Source: an uncultured Victivallales bacterium
GTDB taxonomy: Bacteria; Verrucomicrobiota; Lentisphaeria; Oligosphaerales; JAFGRS01
NCBI GenBank assembly: GCA_903837355.1
Contig: CAILUI010000430.1
Span: 1-33,688, forward strand
Reading direction: 5' to 3'
DNA length: 33,688 nucleotides
The first letter of the stretch is position 1, and every line of letters starts with the position of its first letter. Positions 1 through 8,312 of the stretch are shown here, in pieces. The translations under genes and the position numbers were made by a program. The notes under the pieces were generated by a model, which was not told the origin of the DNA, did not search any database, and saw only the letters and a list, made by a program, of their open reading frames with translations.

Positions 1-2
1 CC

Positions 3-2408
3 GCGACCCTCGCCTTCCAGGCCTGGGACCGTACCACGGGCAGCAACGGCGACAGCGCTGTCGATGTCAGCAGCGCCGGCGGCACCACCGCCTTCAGTCT
101 CGTCACCGGCAGCGCCAGTCTCGCCCTCTCGGGCGGCAACCGCGCCCCCGTGCTGGATGACTCCGGCAGCCCGACCCTGACCCCGGTCACCGAGGATGAC
201 ACCGACCCGCCCGGCGATCTCGTCGGGGCGCGCTTCGACGCCCTGATCACCGACCCGGACCTCGGCGCCGTCAAAGGCATCGCCGTCACCGGCACCAGCG
301 GCGACGGCATCTGGCAGTACCGCGTCGCGGCCGGCGTCTGGACCGCGCTCGGTACGGTCAGCAACAGCACGGCGCTGCTCCTGGCCGACACCGCCAGCCT
401 GCGCTTCCTGCCCCGCCTGGCCCTCAACAACGGCCAGACCGCCACCCTCAGCTTCCGCGCCTGGGATCGTACCTCCGGCAGCGCGGCCGCCAGAGGCGAC
501 GCCGGCAGCGGCGGCGGCACCACCGCCTTCAGTACCGCCGTCGAGACCGCTACTCTTGCCGTCACCGACATCAACGATGCGCCGGCCCTGGAGCCGACCG
601 CGCCGCTGACCGCGCCGGAGACCACGGCGGGCACGGCCGATCCGCCGGGCTTCAGCGTCGTCAGCGTGCTGCTCAGCGGGACCGCCACCGACGGCATCTC
701 GGATCCCGATACGGGCGCCGTCAAAGGCATCGCCGTGACCGCCTTCGGGACGCTCCGCGATGGCCGCTGGCAGTTCCGCCTGGCCGGCGACAGCGTCTGG
801 CGCGAGGCGCCGGTTGCCACCGCCGCGGCGGCGCTGCTGCTGCCTCCGGATGCCGAACTGCGCTTCCTGCCGCCGCCGGGCCTGGCCGCCGACCGGCCGC
901 TGACCGTCAACTTCCGCGCCTGGGACCGCACCACCGGCACCGCCGGCAGCACCGCCACCTCCACCCCCAACGGCGGCACCACCGCCTTCAGCGCCACCGC
1001 CTACAGCTTCACCCTTCTGGTGCGCGCCGGCGGTGAGGTCGGCGACAACTGGTGGTACCCGGCCTTCTCCTGGGAGCCCATCCTGGCCAGCGGCGCCGCG
1101 GCGCCCTACGGCTGGTACCACGTGCAGGTCTTTGCGGCCGAGAACCTTGCCGAGCCCTACTTCGAGGCCAACGTCCACGGCACCACCATGACCGCCGCCG
1201 AGTACTTCCTGGCCGCCTTCGACGGCTTCCCCGAAGGCCGCTGGCTGTGGCGTTACCGCGCCTGGGATCCGGCCACCGATACCTACGGCGCCTTCATCCC
1301 CGCCACCCTCACCGGCAGCCCCGATCCGGCCTATGAGCTGAACCTCGACTACGGCCCGGCCACCGTCCCCGCCGGTCTCTCGGTCGCCAACACCGCCCCC
1401 GGCATCCACCTCCTGAGCTTCGTGGTCGGCAACGCCCGCGCTTATGAGGTGCGCGTCGTCCGCACCAGCGACGGCGATCTCCGCACCTGGCGCCATGCCT
1501 TTATCCCCGGCGAGGATGCCGCCAAACAGCAGGGCCTCCCGGCCAGCTTTGGCCAGGATAACCCGCCCATGGATCCGCCCGAGATCCCGCGCGACACGCT
1601 GGCCACCCTGGCGGTGAACCTCCCCGAGCCCGGCCTCTACCGCCTCTACGTGCGCGGCTACAACCCCACCGACGAGCGCGACGGCCTGCCCGCCTTCACC
1701 GAGTTCCCCGTCACCCTCACCGTGGCCACGCCGCAGCCGGCCTACGCCCCGCCTGCCGCCACCGGCATGATCCCCGGCGGCAGCGACCTGATCGCCATCC
1801 CCGGCGGCGCTGCAGTCATGGCGCACCGCCTGCAGTGGGATCCGATGCCCGGCGCCCAGCGCTTCGTGCTCTACCTGGCCGCCGCCAACGCCTCACCCCT
1901 GTTCAACTACGAAGACGTCGGCAGCGCTACGCGCATCGACGTCGCCCTGCCGCCCGGCTCCTACACCTGGCAGGTAGTCGGGCTCAACGACGAGGGCGCG
2001 AGGCCGCCCTACGGGACCTGGAGCGCGGCGCAGCACTTCGAGGTTGTGCGCGCCCTCGAGCGGCCGTCGATGATCACCCGTGTCGAGCGCCTCAGCGCCA
2101 CCCGCATCCGGGTCACCTGGGCTGCCCGCGGCGCCGTGCCCGAACTGGTCGAGGTCAGGCACTTCTACAGCGGCCAGCACGGCTGGACCAGCCACGCCCC
2201 GCAGGCCCTCATGGATGTCGACCTCGCCGCCTGCACCGGCGTCATCGAGATCGCCGACCTGGCCCGCAGCGGAACGCACCACGTCCTCCTGCGTGGCTAC
2301 GTCCACAGCGCCGCCGGGACCTATCTCCCCGGCCAACCGCGCATCTTCACCGTGCCCCGCCTCGGCACCGACACCCGGCGCTCAGGCGCGCGCCCGCCGC
2401 GCCGCTGA
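3..2408 (+). CDS. Large repetitive surface/secreted protein, 5' end outside window (partial)
   Basis: The reading frame is open from base 3, so this is the C-terminal part (about 800 residues) of a longer protein; the GTG at 150 is an internal valine and not a real start. The N-terminal part holds tandem copies of a module of about 145 residues. Each copy carries DPDxGAVKGIAVT, then W-Q-[YF]-R, a LRFLP strand, FRAWDRTxG and a GGTTAFS end. One copy is cut by the window edge, and two full copies span about 150-580 and 580-1020. This resembles the cadherin/VCBS-like repeats of large bacterial adhesins. From about 1040 to 2340 the sequence becomes non-repetitive, with fibronectin-III-like stretches (for example around 1740-2040 and 2070-2340). 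I see no LPXTG, hydrophobic anchor or recognisable sorting tail. Role: probably extracellular, adhesion or matrix. The exact function is unknown. Confidence 0.8.
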   Translation, partial: ATLAFQAWDRTTGSNGDSAVDVSSAGGTTAFSLVTGSASLALSGGNRAPVLDDSGSPTLTPVTEDDTDPPGDLVGARFDALITDPDLGAVKGIAVTGTSGDGIWQYRVAAGVWTALGTVSNSTALLLADTASLRFLPRLALNNGQTATLSFRAWDRTSGSAAARGDAGSGGGTTAFSTAVETATLAVTDINDAPALEPTAPLTAPETTAGTADPPGFSVVSVLLSGTATDGISDPDTGAVKGIAVTAFGTLRDGRWQFRLAGDSVWREAPVATAAAALLLPPDAELRFLPPPGLAADRPLTVNFRAWDRTTGTAGSTATSTPNGGTTAFSATAYSFTLLVRAGGEVGDNWWYPAFSWEPILASGAAAPYGWYHVQVFAAENLAEPYFEANVHGTTMTAAEYFLAAFDGFPEGRWLWRYRAWDPATDTYGAFIPATLTGSPDPAYELNLDYGPATVPAGLSVANTAPGIHLLSFVVGNARAYEVRVVRTSDGDLRTWRHAFIPGEDAAKQQGLPASFGQDNPPMDPPEIPRDTLATLAVNLPEPGLYRLYVRGYNPTDERDGLPAFTEFPVTLTVATPQPAYAPPAATGMIPGGSDLIAIPGGAAVMAHRLQWDPMPGAQRFVLYLAAANASPLFNYEDVGSATRIDVALPPGSYTWQVVGLNDEGARPPYGTWSAAQHFEVVRALERPSMITRVERLSATRIRVTWAARGAVPELVEVRHFYSGQHGWTSHAPQALMDVDLAACTGVIEIADLARSGTHHVLLRGYVHSAAGTYLPGQPRIFTVPRLGTDTRRSGARPPRR

Positions 2409-2600
2409 GCCGTGTCTTCCCGTGGAGGGCGAAGCTCCCCAGGCGCGCCCGCGCCGCTGAGCCGTGTCTTCCCCTGGAAGGCGAAGCTCCCGCTGAGCCG
2501 CACCCTCCCCTGGAGGGCGAAGCTCCCCAGGCGCGCCCGCGCCGCTGAGCCGTGTCTTCCCCTGGAAGGCGAAGCTCCCGCTGAGCCGTGTCCCCGTGGC
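2409..2600. repeat. Tandem array alternating 52-bp and 36-bp units
   Basis: The array starts directly after the stop codon of the surface-protein gene. Units begin with GCCGTGTCTTCCC and end with CGCTGA: 2409-2460 (52 bp), 2461-2496 (36 bp), 2497-2548 (52 bp), 2549-2584 (36 bp), then a decayed fifth start to about 2600. Long units carry an extra CAGGCGCGCCCGCGC-type segment. The higher-order period is therefore 88 bp. All units share the core TGGA(A/G)GGCGAAGCTCC. Several frames stay open through it only because the unit lengths and G+C content allow it. I recall related GGCGAAGCTCC intergenic repeats in PVC-group genomes; that part is memory and was not checked. Confidence 0.85.
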
Positions 2601-2898
2601 CCGCCTTGTCATGCCCTCGTCCGCCCACTTGCGCCCGACCGGCGCGCGGGCCATCGTCTGTCACGGAGGTACCCACGTTTCCCGACACGGAGAGCAGAGC
2701 CCCTGGCCGCCGAGCGACGCCCCGGCGGCCCAGAGTCCTGCGCCGCCGCCGCCGGACTCCAGTGCTGGCCCATCCCCGGCCGAGACCGGGCCGCTCGGCC
2801 GGCGCCTGGTCAGCCTCGGCCAAGCCCTCGCCACACTCCGGCGGCCAACAGGAAGAGCGCGCAGTCCAGTGTGGTCCTCATATGGGGCAAGGCGCGCC
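2585..2898. other. Gene-free stretch between convergent genes
   Basis: Apart from the end of the repeat array and the hairpin at 2776-2802, I see no supported gene here. Open frames on both strands are low-complexity, rich in R, P and A, and look like G+C-driven noise. Confidence 0.6.
2776..2802. terminator. GC-rich hairpin between convergent genes
   Basis: Perfect 9-bp arms, CCGGCCGAG (2776-2784) and CTCGGCCGG (2794-2802), flank a 9-nt loop. The hairpin lies between the plus-strand surface-protein gene and the minus-strand radical SAM gene, so it could end transcription from both sides. There is no following U-tract, so canonical Rho-independent termination is not shown. Confidence 0.3.
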
Positions 2899-3954
2899 CT
2901 AGCGCACCAGTGCTCTGGGGAAATTGGAGATAATCGTTTGGTACGCTTCGCACGGCGTCCAGCAGTGCGGGCACTTCCCCTTCGCTATCTCCGCCGCGAT
3001 GGTCTTCCTGCCCTCCGACTCCCAGATCGCCGGCAGGCTATAGCAGTGGGCGCGCAGGTTCCCCATGGACCGCCCGTAGGTGATGCACGGGTAAACATCG
3101 CCGGAGGGGCCTATCATGCACGAGACCGCGCCGGACTTGCACGGGAGGGGGCATTTGCCGCCATCCACAAAAGCTCCCAGCAGCGAGCGGTATTTGCCCT
3201 CAAGGAAGCTGTAGGGGGAGAAGGGGGTTGGGCGTTGCGCTTTGTGGTAGTCCCCCACTACGTCGCGGTACTCGCGGGCGTCGAGGCCCTCGGCGGAATT
3301 GTTGTCGTAGTAGAAGGACTTCTGGCCGAGGTTCAGGTGGAAATCGTCCTTGCGCAGGCCGCCAACCTCCTGCGAAAGCCGGGCGAAGAGCTCGTCCACG
3401 AGCCCGTAGTTGTGTTCGGAAATAGTCATGCCGACCACCGCTTTGAACTTCGGGCCGGAGAGTCGGCGCAGGGCACTGAGTGTGGCGACGCTCCTTTCCC
3501 AACTGCCTTTGACGCCGCGTATCGCGTCGTTGGCCTCGCCCGGGGCGTCGATGCTGACGGTCACGATGGTCCTCGGGATGCGGGAGGAGAGGATCTTCTC
3601 GCAGAAGGCGGCTATGCGCTGCGTAAGCAGTCCGTTGGTGGCGAAATGGAAGAGGTAGAGGGAGCGGCAGTCCTTGTCCACGGCCTCGAGTATGGCGTCC
3701 AGGTCGGGGCGCATGAAGATCTCGCCGCCCATCAGGTCCAACCAGTTCACGCCCGAGAGGCTGGAGACCACCTTGAGGCACTCGTCGGTGGAAAGCTCTC
3801 CGGTTGCTTCCTTCTTCCAGATGTTACAGGTGAGGCAACGGCCGTTGCAGCGGTTCGTCAGGACGAACATAACCCTATAAGGCAGCCGCCCCCCCCCGAG
3901 GTTGGAGAGCAGGCAGTTGGCGGAGAAATCTAGCAGTCTGGTCAGGCTACCCAT
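2899..3954 (-). CDS. Radical SAM protein with SPASM-like C-terminal cysteines
   Basis: 351 residues. The radical SAM 4Fe-4S motif CxxxCxxC is at Cys36, Cys40 and Cys43, just after the first beta strand (VMFVLTNRC), as expected. The C-terminal third is cysteine-rich: CPLPCKSGAVSC, then GDVYPC, then CPHCWTPCEAYQ. This matches the auxiliary iron-sulfur cluster region (SPASM/twitch type) of enzymes that modify peptides, sugars or lipids. The gene is third in a tight minus-strand set: its ATG at 3954 lies 5 nt after the GT2 stop. The substrate cannot be read from the sequence; the glycosyltransferase partner favours glycan or lipid modification. Base composition looks less G+C-rich than in the pilus genes. 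Confidence 0.85.
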   Translation of the reverse strand: MGSLTRLLDFSANCLLSNLGGGRLPYRVMFVLTNRCNGRCLTCNIWKKEATGELSTDECLKVVSSLSGVNWLDLMGGEIFMRPDLDAILEAVDKDCRSLYLFHFATNGLLTQRIAAFCEKILSSRIPRTIVTVSIDAPGEANDAIRGVKGSWERSVATLSALRRLSGPKFKAVVGMTISEHNYGLVDELFARLSQEVGGLRKDDFHLNLGQKSFYYDNNSAEGLDAREYRDVVGDYHKAQRPTPFSPYSFLEGKYRSLLGAFVDGGKCPLPCKSGAVSCMIGPSGDVYPCITYGRSMGNLRAHCYSLPAIWESEGRKTIAAEIAKGKCPHCWTPCEAYQTIISNFPRALVR

Positions 3955-3959
3955 ATGGT

Positions 3960-4643
3960 TCAGAAGACCAAGTCCTTGAAGAAGTAATACAGGAATTTCC
4001 AGCCCTCTCTGGTGGGCAGCTTCGACTTGCCGCTACTACGCTCGAACTCGTGACTGGGAACCTCAACTATGCGCCGGCCCTTCTTGAGCGCGCGTATCAC
4101 CATCTCTTGCTCGACGGTAAAGCCGTCCTCAGACAAGCCGAGGTCGAGAAAAACGTCCTTCCGGATCGCCCTGAAGCCGTTTTCTATGTCGGTAAGCATC
4201 ACGCCGAAGCGGTAGTTGAGTATGAGGCACAAGAGATTGCTGCCTGTGTTGCGGATGAAGTTGTCCAGCGTGCCGTGTAACTCGTCGGAGCCGCCTTTCA
4301 TTCGCGAGCCTATGACCAGGTCCGCGCCCTGCTCTATCCCGGTCACCAGTTTCTCAATATCGGCGGGGTCGTGGGAGAGGTCGGCGTCCATGAAGACCAG
4401 GACTTCGCCGGGCGCGTTGGCCGCCCCGACCCGCAGCGCGTCGCCCTTGCCCCGGCCGTGATCGCGGAACACGCTGAGTCCCAGGGCGGAGCACTTCTCC
4501 GCGGTCCCGTCCGTGGAGTTGCCGTCCACCACAAGCATGCCGCAGCCGAGCCCGCGCAAACGTTCTATCAGAGGGCCAATGTTGCTGGCCTCGTTCTTTG
4601 CGGGTATGATAATCGTTACCCTCGACGCATTCATCGCAGTCAT
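3960..4643 (-). CDS. Family 2 glycosyltransferase (polyprenyl-phosphate sugar transferase type)
   Basis: About 227 residues from the preferred ATG at 4643. That start gives the classic ATGA 4-bp overlap with the upstream stop (4640-4642), has GGGG just upstream, and places the Rossmann-like first strand (VTIIIPAKNEA) near residue 9. An upstream ATG at 4697 would add 18 unconserved residues. The GT-A nucleotide-sugar/metal motif DAD is at 86-88 (FMDADLSHDP). Later motifs, IGSRMKGG, ENGFRAIRKDV, GFTVEQEM and EVPSHEFERSSGKSKL, match the DPM1-like dolichol/undecaprenyl-phosphate mannosyl- or glucosyl-transferase branch. It ends in an aromatic, possibly membrane-associated tail (FLYYFFKDLVF). It probably charges a lipid carrier or acts in surface glycan assembly. 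Confidence 0.88.
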   Translation of the reverse strand: MTAMNASRVTIIIPAKNEASNIGPLIERLRGLGCGMLVVDGNSTDGTAEKCSALGLSVFRDHGRGKGDALRVGAANAPGEVLVFMDADLSHDPADIEKLVTGIEQGADLVIGSRMKGGSDELHGTLDNFIRNTGSNLLCLILNYRFGVMLTDIENGFRAIRKDVFLDLGLSEDGFTVEQEMVIRALKKGRRIVEVPSHEFERSSGKSKLPTREGWKFLYYFFKDLVF

Positions 4644-6058
4644 CTGCCCCGTGTGAACCTGAATCCCTGAGACGCCATCGCGGCGTGAACCGTCCATTTT
4701 AACTCCGTCAAACTGCGGGTGGAAAGGAGCACCTCAAGCACCTTCCCGGGCCGCATGTAGAAACGGGTGTAGGCGTCCTTGTAGGCCTTCTCAACATCGG
4801 CGGCGGTAAGTCCGTCCATTTCGAAGAAAGCTCTGCCGCTGTTGTAGCCGCTGAAGCAGTCGGTACCTAGGTCGTAGAGGAAGCGCCCCTCTCTTCTAAC
4901 CATTTCAAACATTTCGGTCCCCGGGAAGGGGAGCGCGATGCCGAAATTGGCCACGGAGGGGTCCATCTTGAGCGCGAAAGAGATGGTTCTCTCCATGCTC
5001 GCCGGACTGTCCCCTGGTAGGCCGAGTATGAAGAAACCGTAGACCAGGAGGCCGTGCTTCTTGGCCAGCGCAGAGGCCTCAAGTACCTTCTCCAAGTCAA
5101 GCGCTTTCCTGTTCCTCTTCAAGACCACGGGGTCGCCGGACTCCACGCCGAAGCCGATCTTGTAGACCCCGGCGGCCCGCATCTTGCGGATAAGCTCCTC
5201 GTCCACCCTGTCGGCCCGCACGCCGTTCTGCAGGTTTATGAAGACCTTGTAGCCGCGCTGCACGATACCGTCGAGAATGGCGGCCGCCCTGTCTCTGTCG
5301 AAAGTGAAATGGTCGTCCAGCACGTCTATCTGCCTGACGCCGTACCTCCCCACGAGAAACCCGATCTCGTCGAGTACGCGACCAGCGGAGTGGAGCGTGG
5401 TCTGGTTCCCGAACACCGACTTGTTGCAGAAAGTGCACATGAAGGGGCAGCCGCGGCTGGTGAATACGCTGGCTGCCGGAGAGCCCCTGGCACGGGATCT
5501 GTAGAGGCGGAAAGGCGGCAGCAGTTCGAAGGCCGGGAACGGGAGGGAGTCCAGATCCGTCAGCCGTTCCCTTGGCGGGCAGACGACGATCTCGCCGCCA
5601 GCTCTGTAGGCAAGACCCTTTATGGAGGAGAAGTCGCCGCTTCCGGCTCTGATCGCTCTCGCCAGTTCGAGCATGGTCTGCTCGCCCTCGCCCACCACCG
5701 CGAAATCCGCGACGGCTTTCCGCATGGTGCCGGCAGGGTCGGTGGTGGGGGTGACGCCGCCCAGGACCACCTTGGCTCCGAGACCCGCGCTTTTTGCGGC
5801 GCGGGCCAGCCGGCAGCCGGGCTCGGCGGTTATGATGTTCAGCGAGATGCCTAGGATGGCCGGGTTTTCGCGCCGGATTTCCTCTAGAAGTTCCTCGTTG
5901 GGAATCGAGAGGATGTTGGCGTCGATTATTCTTACGCTAAAACCTTCGCGCAGGAGCACAGCGGCTAGGTAGGCGAGCCCAAGCGGGGGGGTGATGGTGG
6001 AGTCGTTTATGCCGGACGCCCGGTCGGGGTATGGGTTGATAAGTAGTATTCTCGTCAT
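4640..6058 (-). CDS. B12-binding-domain radical SAM protein (BchE-like family)
   Basis: 472 residues. The N-terminal part (about 1-135) looks like a cobalamin-binding Rossmann domain: ILLINPYP, PPLGLAYLAAVL, LGGVTPT and VVGEGEQT. The DxHxxG base-off motif is not visible, as in many BchE-type members. The radical SAM motif CxxxCxxC follows at Cys204, Cys208 and Cys211 (SRGCPFMCTFC). Later motifs, GVESGD and GFFILGLPG, are typical of this superfamily. Relatives do methylations and cyclisations of lipids, tetrapyrroles and antibiotics; the substrate here is unknown. It is the first gene of the three-gene cassette and overlaps the GT2 start by 4 bp. The start ATG at 6058 gives the expected MTRILLINPYP N-terminus. 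Confidence 0.87.
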   Translation of the reverse strand: MTRILLINPYPDRASGINDSTITPPLGLAYLAAVLLREGFSVRIIDANILSIPNEELLEEIRRENPAILGISLNIITAEPGCRLARAAKSAGLGAKVVLGGVTPTTDPAGTMRKAVADFAVVGEGEQTMLELARAIRAGSGDFSSIKGLAYRAGGEIVVCPPRERLTDLDSLPFPAFELLPPFRLYRSRARGSPAASVFTSRGCPFMCTFCNKSVFGNQTTLHSAGRVLDEIGFLVGRYGVRQIDVLDDHFTFDRDRAAAILDGIVQRGYKVFINLQNGVRADRVDEELIRKMRAAGVYKIGFGVESGDPVVLKRNRKALDLEKVLEASALAKKHGLLVYGFFILGLPGDSPASMERTISFALKMDPSVANFGIALPFPGTEMFEMVRREGRFLYDLGTDCFSGYNSGRAFFEMDGLTAADVEKAYKDAYTRFYMRPGKVLEVLLSTRSLTELKWTVHAAMASQGFRFTRGR

Positions 6059-6114
6059 GGCTAGTACCCAGACTGGAAGCGCCCCGCCGGCCCCGTTCTC
6101 CCGCTCCGTCTTGT

Positions 6115-6139
6115 ACGGGGGGGATTTCCTCCCCCCCGT
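6115..6139. terminator. Strong G7/C7 hairpin between minus-strand genes
   Basis: ACGGGGGGG (6115-6123) pairs with CCCCCCCGT (6131-6139) across a 7-nt loop, giving a 9-bp perfect stem. It lies in the 190-bp gap between the end of the GT-C-like gene (6249) and the start of the B12 radical SAM gene (6058). A terminator or attenuator is plausible. There is no U-run after the stem on the minus strand, so the mechanism is uncertain. No supported gene lies in the rest of this gap. Confidence 0.4.
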
Positions 6140-6248
6140 GGCTGTTCCTGCTTGGTTCGCCTTGCCAGGGACGCCTTGACAGCGTCGGTTAGTGCCTTCG
6201 TCGCTTCAACCGTGTGCGCGATGCCCCCACATGGCTCTTGATCGTCAA

Positions 6249-8273
6249 TCATGGTGACACGGACGGGGGACAATGCCCCGTAGTCCGTGCCGGAATGGCA
6301 CTGTCTGCGTCCGGCGATTCCCTAGTGTCGGGCTTCCTCAGAAGCAGTAGTATGCCAAACTGGCCAGGGTCGACCAGCGGGATGGCCCCAATCCTCCAGG
6401 TCGGCCGGTAGTTGGAGTGGATCCACGCGGCTGTCCTCATGCCGTAATCCTTCCCGAAGAGCGGGAACCCGTACTCAGAAGTGTCCCTATGGATTAGCAC
6501 AACCGCATCAGGGGGTCTGCGGACGAGTGCAGAGAGCATCTCCTCATCCTCGAAGCCAACCGCGCCAGAAGGCAAGAGATACACGTAACGAGTCGGGCTC
6601 TCGCGCCGCGAGAGGTAATTCAGTATGACACCTTCCGGCAGGACTGCCAGTGTCTGGGCGGGGGACAGCCGGGTGTCGATCTCCCTCAGGGCAGCAGCCA
6701 CGAAAGCGCCCCGGCCGTCGGAGAGGAAAGTATCCCTGCCACTGCCGATGGGCACCGTCTTTGGGGAAATGCGGGCATCCACAGCCCGCAGGTGGACACA
6801 GACCACAGCCAACCAGACTGCACTCACCAGTGCGAGGAAGACGGCGGAACTGCCCCCAGACTTCCGGACCGCCCTGGGTACCCAGTCGGTGAGCACGCAC
6901 ACCGCAACCAGGGTCGCCGGCATGGAGAGGGCGAAGCCGTAGTGGTAGATCCTTACGTTCAGGAACTCCTTGAGCAGCAGCAGCAATGCAAACAGGCACA
7001 GCGTCACCTGGATGACGGTCAGTGCCCTCGCCTCGGCACTGGTGCTCTGCCGCTGCTGACAGTAGAGCCGATGGAGGAATGCCAGGACTGTCCCGACCAG
7101 GACCAGCGGCAAGGGTCGCAGGCCATCAAAGTAGGGAAGGCGCGGCATGCACCAGGCGAGAGACCCTAGGGAAAGGACGAAGACCGCGACGACGAGTACG
7201 GCCTCCTCTCGTCGCCGGAAGCGGGTGCGGCAGGCGAGGAGGGCTGCCGTGCCGAAGACCACCAGGAAGAGAACAGCCCAGACCAGCATCTTGGCGCCAT
7301 TCCCCTGCCAGTTGACCAGTCCCATGCCTTGACGGAAGAAAACCAGGCCGGTCAGTCGCGAGTCAAACATGTAGAGCCACGAGCCGAGGACTCCCTGCAG
7401 AGCTTGGTTCGGGCTCATGTGGAGGGTCAGCAGCACGAAGGCGAGAAACGGGGGGAACGTCTGTCCTGCCATAAACCAGGAACCGTCGGATACCACTCTC
7501 CGCCCGCCTGCCGCGAAGGTTGCCAGGAGCAGTCCAACACCCAGCGCGACTTCCCCGGCGAGGAACGGCTCTGGCTTGGTCAGGAAGCAGAGCCCCATCG
7601 CGAGCCCGGACAGGAACAGCGCGGAACGTCTCTGGCGACGGACGTACACGGCAAAGATGGCGATGCTGGCAAACGCCAAGATGACGCCGTGCGTCATCTC
7701 GTGCGCATACGGCGTGACAAAGTTGTAGTTCCCGATGCCGACGTACTGCCCAAAGGCAAACAGCAAGACGAACGTGAGGCAGGCGGCCGTGGCCGCCAGG
7801 CGACTAGCGGTGAGCGAGAAAAGCCAGTAGAGAAGCGCGGTGAGAAACGTCAGTAGGGTCAGGTTCGTCCACACCAGCGTCTGCAGGCCAATGCCGAAGC
7901 CGTGAAACAGGAGTGCGTTGAAGTAGTGTGACAGCGGGCCGTAGATGTGGGCAATGTCCCTATACAGAACTTTCCCCTGCGAGAGCTGCCACGGCACGTA
8001 GAGCTCCCGACCAAAGTCAATCTGGACATCCGGCCACGTCCCCCACGTCCAGCCTGCCATGGCGATACCGGCCACCCCGATGAGCACCGGCCCAAGCCAC
8101 GACGAAACCGCACCAGCCAGCCCGGCGTACCTGCCATAGCCGGAGCTCGGCGCCTGTCCGAGCGATTCCATGCCGCTTTGGTTACTCCGAAGGACGTTCT
8201 CGTGACCGACTCGGGGCACCGTCTTCACCGCGGGCGGACCTGCCTTCTCGAGAGGCACTCCTGGGCCCGCCAC
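6249..8273 (-). CDS. Polytopic membrane protein, probable GT-C fold glycosyltransferase (family 39-like)
   Basis: 674 residues from the GTG at 8273, which has GGGAG a few nt upstream. An ATG at 8171 would remove a 34-residue hydrophilic leader and is an alternative. After the first membrane helix (about 58-75) comes an extracytoplasmic loop with DFGRELYVPWQLSQG and YRDIAHIYGPLSHY (Asp86, Asp106). This is the layout of GT-C enzymes that use polyprenyl-phosphate sugars, with the catalytic acidic residue in loop 1. Many further hydrophobic segments follow, then a soluble C-terminal domain of about 150 residues. It sits downstream of the pseudopilin cluster and upstream of the GT2 cassette, so it could transfer the sugar that the GT2 enzyme loads on a lipid carrier. 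A pilin glycosylation role is only inference. Confidence 0.7.
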   Translation of the reverse strand: MAGPGVPLEKAGPPAVKTVPRVGHENVLRSNQSGMESLGQAPSSGYGRYAGLAGAVSSWLGPVLIGVAGIAMAGWTWGTWPDVQIDFGRELYVPWQLSQGKVLYRDIAHIYGPLSHYFNALLFHGFGIGLQTLVWTNLTLLTFLTALLYWLFSLTASRLAATAACLTFVLLFAFGQYVGIGNYNFVTPYAHEMTHGVILAFASIAIFAVYVRRQRRSALFLSGLAMGLCFLTKPEPFLAGEVALGVGLLLATFAAGGRRVVSDGSWFMAGQTFPPFLAFVLLTLHMSPNQALQGVLGSWLYMFDSRLTGLVFFRQGMGLVNWQGNGAKMLVWAVLFLVVFGTAALLACRTRFRRREEAVLVVAVFVLSLGSLAWCMPRLPYFDGLRPLPLVLVGTVLAFLHRLYCQQRQSTSAEARALTVIQVTLCLFALLLLLKEFLNVRIYHYGFALSMPATLVAVCVLTDWVPRAVRKSGGSSAVFLALVSAVWLAVVCVHLRAVDARISPKTVPIGSGRDTFLSDGRGAFVAAALREIDTRLSPAQTLAVLPEGVILNYLSRRESPTRYVYLLPSGAVGFEDEEMLSALVRRPPDAVVLIHRDTSEYGFPLFGKDYGMRTAAWIHSNYRPTWRIGAIPLVDPGQFGILLLLRKPDTRESPDADSAIPARTTGHCPPSVSP

Positions 8274-8312
8274 CGCTCTCCCGTTCGCCCGGCGGGAGCC
8301 TGCGGCTTCGAC

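Noticed and set aside
2347..2933. Several overlapping open frames on both strands across the tandem array
   Set aside because: They are translations of repeat units in different frames, low-complexity, and without credible ribosome binding sites.
6061..6273. 70-codon minus-strand frame between the GT-C-like and B12 radical SAM genes
   Set aside because: It runs through the G7/C7 hairpin, overlaps the end of the GT-C-like gene, and has no recognisable features. A small gene cannot be fully excluded.
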